A stretch of DNA of 5,465 nucleotides from Ignavibacteria bacterium (GTDB taxonomy: Bacteria; Bacteroidota; Ignavibacteria; Ignavibacteriales; Melioribacteraceae). Location: contig DSBF01000477.1 of the NCBI GenBank assembly GCA_011049495.1, positions 1 to 5,465 of the forward strand, written 5' to 3'. This document shows positions 1-5,465 of the stretch, one piece after another. The position numbers and the translations under genes were made by a program. Under the pieces are notes generated by a model. It saw only the letters and a program-made list of their open reading frames with translations. It searched no databases and had not been told where the DNA came from. The stretch's first letter is position 1. Each line of letters opens with the position of its first letter.

Positions 1-889
1 CAATTAAATTATTTAGCTTCACATATAATTTTTTATCCTTCACTAATCCTTTAATTATTGTGCTGTCGGAACCAGCAGAGGAGAAGATCGAATTAAGATT
101 GCCGGCTAAATCATTTAATTTATTGTATAAAGAATCCTGCGTGAGAAATTTTCCGACCGTTCCTTTTCCGCTTTTAAGGGAATCAGAAATTGATTTAAAA
201 TTACTTACAAGTGAATTTAAGTTACTATATAGTTCTGAATCATAAGTTAATTTCCCGAGCGTTCCTTGCTGCCTGTTAAGTGCCGCGGAAAATTCATCCA
301 GGTTTTTTATTAAGGAGTTAAATTTTTGACCGCTGCTGCTATTTGTTAACTCACTTATAATGCCTTTTCCTTGATATAATGTATCTGTAAATATTTTTAA
401 ATTCATAACAACATCATTGATATTTGTAATAAGAGGCTCGACTTTATCTGAGATGCTTTCTAGTGAAAAAGATTCTTTTACCGGTAAATATTCTCCTTCA
501 TTCAGTGCCCTTTCCGATGGATTGCCGAGTGAGATATTGATTAGTTTATCACCAAGCAAACCACTCGTCTCGATCTTTGCAAAAGAGTTAACAGTTATTT
601 GTGAGGAATATTTTTTAAGTAATGCGAGCTTTATTTTTACAAGGTTCTGATTGTCAACTGTTGTAAATTCTATTTTATCAATCTGTCCGATTTTTAATCC
701 GCCAAGTGATACTTTACTACCTTCAATTAATCCTTCAGTTGATTTTACTAACAAGTTAAGATTATAAGTTTTTGAAAAATAATATCCTTCTGTACCTACC
801 ATTATGATAAAAAGAAAAAATATTACTAACCCAGCAAAAACTGTATATCCAACTTTTAATTTAAACTTCCTGGTATCCTTATTCGTCAT
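1..889 (-). CDS. mlaD: MlaD-type MCE lipid-binding protein, C-terminus cut off by window edge
   Basis: This is the substrate-binding subunit of an MCE ABC transporter, which carries lipids across the periplasm from an inner-membrane permease. I translated it by hand: 296 codons are open with no stop before the left edge, so the C-terminus is missing. Residues 1-13 are a short, charged cytoplasmic tail and about 14-32 form one hydrophobic anchor helix. About 42-121 is the MCE domain, with the typical pattern STEGLIEGSKVSLGGLKIG (50-68) and a later SGLLGDKLINIS (109-120). From about 140 on, the protein becomes a long helical stretch carrying 34-residue repeats (see the separate entry). The start is ATG at 889-887, which overlaps the TGA of the ATPase gene (ATGA) and is preceded by AAGAGG seven bases upstream. 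It is the last visible gene of the operon. The MCE family call is secure; the transported lipid is unknown. The symbol is by homology only. Confidence 0.93.
   Translation of the reverse strand, partial: MTNKDTRKFKLKVGYTVFAGLVIFFLFIIMVGTEGYYFSKTYNLNLLVKSTEGLIEGSKVSLGGLKIGQIDKIEFTTVDNQNLVKIKLALLKKYSSQITVNSFAKIETSGLLGDKLINISLGNPSERALNEGEYLPVKESFSLESISDKVEPLITNINDVVMNLKIFTDTLYQGKGIISELTNSSSGQKFNSLIKNLDEFSAALNRQQGTLGKLTYDSELYSNLNSLVSNFKSISDSLKSGKGTVGKFLTQDSLYNKLNDLAGNLNSIFSSAGSDSTIIKGLVKDKKLYVKLNNLI
2..364 (-). repeat. 34-residue tandem repeats in the MCE protein tail
   Basis: Residues 176-296 of the MCE protein contain a repeat of period 34 at the protein level. The clearest landmarks are GTLGKL at 209-214 and GTVGKF at 243-248, and tyrosines at 221, 255 and 289, exactly 34 apart. 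Each sits in a D-x-x-L-Y-x-x-L-N-x-L context (in the last unit K-K-L-Y-V-K-L-N-N-L, with Asp at 285). A more degenerate first copy starts near G176, with FNSL (190-193) aligning to LNSL (224-227) at the same offset. The last copy begins near S276 and continues past the window edge. The DNA copies have diverged, so this is an old protein repeat rather than a recent duplication. Similar G-T-x-G-K units are familiar from MCE proteins of Bacteroidota-like bacteria (recalled, not searched). Confidence 0.8.
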
Positions 890-1656
890 TTATTAACCTC
901 TTTTGATATCCTAATAAATGGATTATGATTTTCTTCAATAAATCTTTTAAAAAATTCCTGCACAAATGGATTTTTTGATCTAAGTATTTTTTCCAAGCTT
1001 CCGGCTTCTATTATTGAACCTTCATTGATGATTATAAAATTATCACCAACTTCAATTGCATCATCTAAAATATGGGTAACTACAACTGATGTAATCCCAT
1101 TTTGTTTTAATTTTTCATTTAGTTCTAAAACGGATTCTGTGTTGATAGGATCAAGTCCCGTTGTTGGTTCATCAAAGAGAATGACTTGAGGATTGAAAGC
1201 AAGCGCACGGGCGATGGCAACTCTTTTTTTCATCCCACCGCTAAGTTCTTCCGGATATAAATTTTCTGTTCCTGAAAGATTGACAAAAGAGAGAAGCTCT
1301 TCAATTTTTAGTTGAAGTTCATTCTGGGACAATTTCTTTTTATCAGGCAAAAAGTAAAGAATATTTTCCGCAACCGTCAGAGAATCAAAAAGCGCATTAC
1401 CCTGAAAAACCATTCCAACCGTTTTACGTAATTGTAGAATTTCATCGGTTGTCATTTTACAAACATTTTTTCCTTCAAAAAGAACCTCGCCGCTATCTGG
1501 CACCCACAACCCAATTATTATTTTTAGGATTGAACTTTTACCTGCACCACTTGGACCCAAAACAATTGTATTCATTCCCATTTCAATACTAATCGTAACA
1601 TCATCAAGAATTACGTTATCGTTTAATGAAATTGATATGTTTTTTAATTCAATCAT
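886..1656 (-). CDS. mlaF: MlaF-type ABC transporter ATPase
   Basis: This is the cytoplasmic ATPase that powers the MCE lipid transporter by binding the MlaE-type permease. All nucleotide-binding motifs are intact over 256 residues: Walker A GPSGAGKS (34-41), Q-loop Gln at 85 in VFQGNALF, signature LSGGM (138-142), Walker B VILFDEP with catalytic Glu163, D-loop GLDP (167-170) and switch His195 in VVVTH. The combination FQGNALFDSLTV and LSGGMKKRVAIARAL is characteristic of the Mla/Ttg2A subgroup rather than of generic importers. A tail of about 25 residues (FVQEFFKRF and onward) follows the usual domain end; in E. coli MlaF the C-terminal extension helps dimer contacts. The start is six bases after the permease stop. 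The only purine-rich stretch, GGGAG, lies 15 bases upstream, too far for a good ribosome site, so coupling to the permease gene is likely. Its TGA overlaps the start of the MCE gene by 4 bases. Confidence 0.96.
   Translation of the reverse strand: MIELKNISISLNDNVILDDVTISIEMGMNTIVLGPSGAGKSSILKIIIGLWVPDSGEVLFEGKNVCKMTTDEILQLRKTVGMVFQGNALFDSLTVAENILYFLPDKKKLSQNELQLKIEELLSFVNLSGTENLYPEELSGGMKKRVAIARALAFNPQVILFDEPTTGLDPINTESVLELNEKLKQNGITSVVVTHILDDAIEVGDNFIIINEGSIIEAGSLEKILRSKNPFVQEFFKRFIEENHNPFIRISKEVNK
897..902 (-). promoter_or_regulatory. Ribosome binding site of the MCE gene
   Basis: AAGAGG on the minus strand, seven bases before the ATG at 889-887. It lies inside the last codons of the ATPase gene (Lys-Glu-Val) and supports the chosen start and coupled translation. 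Confidence 0.65.
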
Positions 1657-1662
1657 AAATAA

Positions 1663-2433
1663 TTATAACAACTCCCAAACAACTTTTGTAAAAATAAAAT
1701 CAATAACCAAAATCAAAGCTGAAGAATAAACCACTGCGTTAATTGTGTTTTTACCCAATCCGGTTGTGCCGCCCTTTGTAGTTAAACCAAAGTAACAACT
1801 GATTGTAGCAATAAAAAATCCAAAGAAAATCGGTTTTAAAAATCCGACAAAAAGATCTTTCATTTTTAATGATGTAATTGCAGTGTTCCAGAAAACGGAA
1901 ATATCACTATGAAAAGTTTGGTTGGAAACTAACATCCCTCCAAAAATTCCAACAATATCGGCAATCAATGTAAGCGGCAAAAACATTACAAGCGCCGCTA
2001 TTGTGCGTGGTATAACTAATTTTTCAATCGGACTGGCGCCGAAAGCTTTTAAAGCATCAATTTGTTCACTTAGTTGCATAGCGCCTAATTCTGATGTGTT
2101 TTTAGCACCTGTGCGTGCAGCAAGTAATAATCCCGCAATTACAGGTCCAAGCTCACGAACCATACCGAGAGAAACCGTTTTGGCAATCCACGCTGTTGCT
2201 CCAAAAGTTTCCAACTGATGTCCGGTTTCAAGCGCAAGAATAATACCTGTAAATAATCCGCCAAGGAAAATCAGAAAAAAAGATTTAGTGCCTATTAAAT
2301 ACATTTCTTTAACAGTCTCATTCCAATTATCTTTCACTGATCCTAGGTGTACAAAAACATCTCGAACAAGCAATGAAAATTCTTGCAAACCCTCTATCAT
2401 TTTGGTAAAACGAGACACTTTATTTTTGTCCAT
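1663..2433 (-). CDS. mlaE: MlaE-type lipid ABC transporter permease
   Basis: This is the inner-membrane permease of the MCE transporter, the partner of the ATPase and MCE protein encoded just downstream. It has 256 residues, the usual family length. The N-terminal 45 residues form an amphipathic, interfacial-looking region (LQEFSLLVRDVFVHLG), followed by hydrophobic segments near 51-70, 95-108, 145-168, 198-217 and 233-252. The family hallmark is clear: MVRELGPVIAGLLLAARTGA (91-110), then SELGAM (114-119) and SEQIDALKAFG (122-132), the loop that couples to the ATPase. Compared with E. coli MlaE as I recall it, the Gly of AGR is Ala here (AAR, 105-107), and Lys111-Asn112 is a polar insertion-like variant in the loop; both are probably tolerated. 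The start ATG lies inside the end of the nucleotidyltransferase gene (14 bp overlap) and has no convincing Shine-Dalgarno, so translation is probably coupled. Met12 (2400) is a less likely alternative start. Confidence 0.96.
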   Translation of the reverse strand: MDKNKVSRFTKMIEGLQEFSLLVRDVFVHLGSVKDNWNETVKEMYLIGTKSFFLIFLGGLFTGIILALETGHQLETFGATAWIAKTVSLGMVRELGPVIAGLLLAARTGAKNTSELGAMQLSEQIDALKAFGASPIEKLVIPRTIAALVMFLPLTLIADIVGIFGGMLVSNQTFHSDISVFWNTAITSLKMKDLFVGFLKPIFFGFFIATISCYFGLTTKGGTTGLGKNTINAVVYSSALILVIDFIFTKVVWELL

Positions 2434-3166
2434 TCTTATTAGAAAAACAATTTGTTAAAAAATCTTCCGCTTCCTTTATATCACTTACATGGTCAACATC
2501 AATTATTTTAGAGAACGGATACGCGTACATTCTTAATTTTTTCTGTAGTAAATACCTCAAAAAGTTTCGCAATCGATTAATGCCTTGTTCTGCTGCTTCA
2601 TCAATGTATTTTTTAATATCATTTTTAAATAGATATAGACCGCCGGTTACAAATTCATAATCTTTATTCTTATCGATAAGACTTACAATTCTAGAATCTT
2701 CTTCAACTTCAACAAAAAGAGGTTTTTCATCATCGACAAAATCAGTTACTGCTAAAACTGCATCAGCTTTATTACAATTCATACTATACTTCAAGAATTC
2801 CGTAAATTCATCATCTCTAAAAACCGAGTCGGTGGTTGTAAGAAGAAATGGCGGTTCAAAAAATCTGCTTATTTGATGAAAACTGTGAAAAGAACTCTGA
2901 GTTGATTTAACAATTAAATTGAACGGAAGTAATGAATTTTTATTTAGTAAATATTCTTCAAGTTCTGGCAATTCTTCATTGATAATACACGCTATTGAAT
3001 CAACTCCGTTTTTAAGAGCTATATCAATTATTCTCTGTATCAATGGAACGCCGTTAATTTCAACAAGAGGTTTAGGAATATTAATTCCTTCCTCTTTTAA
3101 TCTAAGTCCTTCACCTGCTGCAATTATTCCTAAGTTAAAATCCAGCTTTTTAGTTTGAGTATTCAT
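2420..3166 (-). CDS. Nucleotidyltransferase, MobA-like/sugar-phosphate type, substrate unknown
   Basis: This cytoplasmic enzyme of 248 residues has the GT-A-like nucleotidyltransferase fold, predicted to join an NTP to a phosphorylated sugar, alcohol or similar compound with release of pyrophosphate. Visible motifs in order: nucleotide-binding loop LGIIAAGEGLRL (12-23), PKPLVEINGVPLI (31-43) with the conserved Lys32, a metal-site region LLTTTDSVF (108-116) with Asp113, a GGLYLF strand (175-180), and IDVDHVSDIKEAE (222-234) with Asp223/Asp225 as the likely second metal ligand. The length fits a stand-alone enzyme with no acyltransferase or LbH repeat domain. It is not a close match to MobA, IspD or GlmU that I could name, so no symbol is given. 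The start is strongly supported by AGGAGG seven bases upstream; its ATG shares one base with the stop of the outer-membrane protein gene. It overlaps the permease gene by 14 bases, suggesting a role in the same lipid or envelope pathway. Confidence 0.88.
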   Translation of the reverse strand: MNTQTKKLDFNLGIIAAGEGLRLKEEGINIPKPLVEINGVPLIQRIIDIALKNGVDSIACIINEELPELEEYLLNKNSLLPFNLIVKSTQSSFHSFHQISRFFEPPFLLTTTDSVFRDDEFTEFLKYSMNCNKADAVLAVTDFVDDEKPLFVEVEEDSRIVSLIDKNKDYEFVTGGLYLFKNDIKKYIDEAAEQGINRLRNFLRYLLQKKLRMYAYPFSKIIDVDHVSDIKEAEDFLTNCFSNKNGQK

Positions 3167-4254
3167 CAGAACGCCTCCTGAATTGTAAAATAAACGTAAG
3201 TTCCTTCACGAGACTGAGCAACATCAAGGCGGACATTAAGATGTTGTTCTTTATCCAGCATATATCTCAATCCTAACCCGCCTGCAATTTTTAAATCATC
3301 AACACTGAATTTTGAAAATTCGGGGAAGACTTGTCCAACACCAAAAAAAGCCGAAGCACCCAATCTCCAAAAGAGAGGGCGTCTATATTCAGCCTGAACA
3401 GCCCACAAATTTTTATCGAGATATTTACCCATCGGGTAGCCGCGCATCATTTGATGACTACCGAGTTTAGGAAGCATTTGAATCGGAACATCACCTGCGG
3501 TACTGTTAAACAAAGTATTCAACGCAAGAACTTGCCCTTTTGTTAATTCAATATAATAACGCGCATCTAAATCAAGCCGGAAAAAATTAACATCCCCGCC
3601 AAATGCTTTTGAATAAAAGAGCGCTTTCAAATCAGTGAAGGCTCCTTTTGTTGGGAAGAATAAGCTATCGCGGTAATCCAAAATCATTTCAATTCCCGCT
3701 CCCGATGTAGTTACACCTAATGCACCGAGTAAACCACCTTGTTCAATCATACCACCCGGTTCATAATCTGACAAATTGAATTTTTCAAACCAATAATATG
3801 GACCGATGTAGAAATGCTTGACTACCGCAGCTAAAAAATCAATCTTAACTCTGTATTGGTTGTAAGTAACTTCCTCTTTTACTTTTGTGTTGGGATCAGG
3901 TCCTATTCCCCAGAATTCATCCGGCGTTCGATAGAAAGAAATTTCAAGATCGAATCTGTAATCATTGTTTCCGAAAAATCTATTAACACGAATACTTCCT
4001 TGAATTTGTTTTTTTGTAGAATATGTACCGAATCCCCCAACTATATCCGGGAAGCGGTGCGGGTTACCCGGATCGGGATTGTTGTAATAAAGGAATGCAG
4101 CGCCGAAAGCATAACCTGTGTTAGGCAAATAAAATAAAACGGGAACGGGATAAAAACCATCTTTACTTACAGTTACATTTTCGTCAAGTGATTGTGCATC
4201 AATAATTGATACAGTTAAAATCATAGTTAACAATATTTTTTTATATAGCTTCAT
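3166..4254 (-). CDS. Omp85/BamA-family outer-membrane beta-barrel without POTRA domains
   Basis: This is a predicted outer-membrane barrel protein of 362 residues. A signal peptide is plain: MKLYKK, a hydrophobic stretch (8-18), and probable cleavage after IIDA or shortly beyond (about 20-22). The mature part is almost entirely alternating, aromatic-rich beta strands. Family marks of the Bac_surface_Ag/Omp85 barrel are present: DYRDSLFFPTKG (193-204), the lid-loop motif RGYPMG (271-276), then QAEYRRPL (287-294), GVGQVF (305-310), GGLGLRY (325-331), and a C-terminal strand ending EAF with the terminal Phe used by the BAM machinery. BamA and TamA carry N-terminal POTRA domains, but here the barrel begins soon after the signal peptide, so there is no room for any. 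Such short members are known in Bacteroidota-like bacteria. The start follows the DUF3943 stop by 17 bases, with no clear Shine-Dalgarno. The function is unknown; an outer-membrane role in lipid export or assembly is inferred from context. Confidence 0.88.
   Translation of the reverse strand: MKLYKKILLTMILTVSIIDAQSLDENVTVSKDGFYPVPVLFYLPNTGYAFGAAFLYYNNPDPGNPHRFPDIVGGFGTYSTKKQIQGSIRVNRFFGNNDYRFDLEISFYRTPDEFWGIGPDPNTKVKEEVTYNQYRVKIDFLAAVVKHFYIGPYYWFEKFNLSDYEPGGMIEQGGLLGALGVTTSGAGIEMILDYRDSLFFPTKGAFTDLKALFYSKAFGGDVNFFRLDLDARYYIELTKGQVLALNTLFNSTAGDVPIQMLPKLGSHQMMRGYPMGKYLDKNLWAVQAEYRRPLFWRLGASAFFGVGQVFPEFSKFSVDDLKIAGGLGLRYMLDKEQHLNVRLDVAQSREGTYVYFTIQEAF
3174..3179 (-). promoter_or_regulatory. Ribosome binding site of the nucleotidyltransferase gene
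   Basis: A perfect AGGAGG on the minus strand, seven bases before the ATG at 3166-3164. It is made from the codons for Gln-Glu-Ala just before the last residue of the outer-membrane protein, and it fixes the start of the downstream gene. Confidence 0.75.
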
Positions 4255-4271
4255 GTGTTGTCATTTTATTT

Positions 4272-5465
4272 TCATATTGTATGATTGACATAAAATCTCA
4301 ATGCTGTATTTGAACTACTGTAGTTTTCGTAATATTCATAATCACCGTAACGATCATATAAAAGGGATTCCAAACCGAGAGCGGTTTTATTGGATAAGTG
4401 TAGATTTATTCCGGTATTAAGTAACCCGACGAATTCATTGCCCTCTGCTCCGGCAAGTGTATGAATCCAATATCTTTTATAATTAGAATAGACTTCGCCT
4501 ATATCTTCGAAAATGAATTTGATGCCGATACTTCCGCTTGCGCCGGGACCTAGGTTATAGTCTTTTCCTTCTTCTGCTGCGTACTGAGAATTTGTTGCAC
4601 CCATTACTATTGCAGATACATTTAAGTTATTCTGCATTTTTATTGAAGTTGAAATCGGAACCCTGTTAATTATTTTTGCAGTCAAACTTGTAGAAGACAA
4701 TTGATATGTTTCGTTAATGAGTATGTCAATCTCTTTATATAAACCGAAGATATTGTCGGTATTTTCAAAAAGATATAATTTATTATCAACAAGAACCCCG
4801 CTGGCAAAAATTCCTATAATATCATCACCTTCGGCAATGTTGAATTCTGTATGAAGCGAAAAGTAGTCGAAAGGTTTTTTGTGTTTATTTACTTCAAATA
4901 TATCACCGTAATTAAGATCTGCTCTAAGCGTTAAGTATGTTTTGCTGTCATCAATATTTTTACTGAAGAATAAATTATGTATGCCAGTTGAAACAACAAG
5001 ATTAAAATCGGATCTTTTATTCGGTGAACCGGCTTTCCACATATCACCACGAATTAACCTGTTAAATCCTTGCATAGGATTAATAACCGTTGAAGTAAAT
5101 TCACGAAGAAATCTCTCAAAACCTACTGTGCTTTCATCTATAATAAGATTTGAAACACGGTAAGATATTTCCCCCATTGTAATACCGCTAACGGTTGTGT
5201 TAACAAGATCATTATGTGAAGGTGGTTCGTTCTCCATGAAGAATTCCCACATTAAACTGCCTCCGAATGTATATGGGGCGGACTCCCAAAAGCTTAATCC
5301 GTTTGAACGTGCGGCATTAAAATAATTTGCACCATGGAATGTATGAAGAAATTGATTCATTAAAAAATGATCTTCATCCCAAACAAACCCGGTCTTAAAA
5401 TTATCTTCAATTGTTCTCCAGCTGATTTTAGCAAAATCTTCTTTACTTACATAAGTGTTAAAAGC
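4272..5465 (-). CDS. DUF3943 family protein, probable outer-membrane protein, N-terminus cut off by window edge
   Basis: The reading frame is open from the right window edge to the TGA at 4274-4272, giving 397 residues. The ATG at 5360 is internal: the 35 codons upstream of it encode conserved sequence (KTGFVWDEDHFLMNQFLH), so the true start lies outside the window. The region from about residue 24 to 140 matches the DUF3943 family as I know it: GFVWDEDHFLMNQFLH, then YFNAARSNGLSFWESAPYTF, MWEFFMENEPPSHNDLVNT, GEISYRVSN and INPMQGFNRLIRG. The rest (about 155-397) is a series of alternating hydrophobic/polar strands with acidic or Asn-rich turns, suggesting a beta-barrel in the outer membrane, though it ends in NHTI rather than an aromatic residue. 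The family has no established biochemical role that I know of. It is the first visible gene of the operon, 17 bases before the Omp85 barrel gene. The family call is fairly sure; the location is inference. Confidence 0.85.
   Translation of the reverse strand, partial: AFNTYVSKEDFAKISWRTIEDNFKTGFVWDEDHFLMNQFLHTFHGANYFNAARSNGLSFWESAPYTFGGSLMWEFFMENEPPSHNDLVNTTVSGITMGEISYRVSNLIIDESTVGFERFLREFTSTVINPMQGFNRLIRGDMWKAGSPNKRSDFNLVVSTGIHNLFFSKNIDDSKTYLTLRADLNYGDIFEVNKHKKPFDYFSLHTEFNIAEGDDIIGIFASGVLVDNKLYLFENTDNIFGLYKEIDILINETYQLSSTSLTAKIINRVPISTSIKMQNNLNVSAIVMGATNSQYAAEEGKDYNLGPGASGSIGIKFIFEDIGEVYSNYKRYWIHTLAGAEGNEFVGLLNTGINLHLSNKTALGLESLLYDRYGDYEYYENYSSSNTALRFYVNHTI

Noticed and set aside
60..650. Two plus-strand open frames (60-245 and 417-650)
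   Set aside because: They lie antisense to the MCE gene, whose minus-strand frame is open across the whole region and shows clear family motifs. They have no recognisable protein features.
1922..2218. Plus-strand open frame of 98 codons
   Set aside because: Antisense to the conserved core of the MlaE permease; its composition is what the reverse of a membrane-protein gene gives.
2919..4137. Plus-strand open frames at 2919-3158, 3331-3546 and 3856-4137
   Set aside because: All are shadows of the nucleotidyltransferase and outer-membrane protein genes, with no motifs or convincing ribosome sites.
4255..4271. Promoter or terminator between the DUF3943 and Omp85 genes
   Set aside because: The 17-base gap is too short to hold either and contains no hairpin; the genes are better read as one transcript.
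4942..5163. Plus-strand open frame of 73 codons
   Set aside because: Antisense to the DUF3943 gene, which is conserved across this stretch.
5358..5360. ATG as the start of the DUF3943 gene
   Set aside because: The same frame is open to the window edge, and the upstream residues (KTGFVWDEDHFL) belong to the conserved block, so this Met is internal.

Overview
The window is a single block of tightly packed genes, all on the minus strand, with both ends cut inside coding sequence. In transcription order (right to left) it holds: the 3' part of a DUF3943 protein, a short Omp85/BamA-type outer-membrane beta-barrel, a MobA/sugar-type nucleotidyltransferase, an MlaE-type permease, an MlaF-type ABC ATPase, and the N-terminal 296 residues of an MlaD-type MCE protein. 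Junctions are a 17 bp gap, a 1 bp overlap (TGATG), a 14 bp overlap, a 6 bp gap and a 4 bp overlap (ATGA). This is what a co-transcribed, partly translationally coupled operon looks like. No intergenic stretch is long enough for an obvious internal promoter or terminator, and I see no RNA genes, mobile elements, CRISPR arrays or long nucleotide repeats.

The DNA is AT-rich throughout (roughly one third G+C by eye), with similar codon use in all six genes. The outer-membrane proteins, the DUF3943 family and the repeat-bearing tail of the MCE protein indicate a diderm bacterium. The best guess is the Bacteroidota/Chlorobiota/Ignavibacteriota group. Good Shine-Dalgarno sequences before two genes fit the Ignavibacteria/Chlorobi side somewhat better than classical Bacteroidia. 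This placement is an inference from family style, not a search result.

Functionally, the last three genes encode the inner-membrane core of an MCE lipid transporter: permease, ATPase and membrane-anchored lipid-binding MCE subunit. Such systems move phospholipids or other lipids between the inner and outer membranes. No MlaC, MlaB or MlaA homologue is visible. Instead, two proteins predicted to reach the outer membrane and a cytoplasmic nucleotidyltransferase lie upstream in the same operon. The most interesting hypothesis is that this is a lineage-specific envelope module: the nucleotidyltransferase activates a head group or sugar, the MlaE/MlaF/MCE core moves a lipid, and the POTRA-less Omp85 barrel and/or DUF3943 protein provides the outer-membrane end. 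The individual families are known; their functional link is inferred from gene order only.
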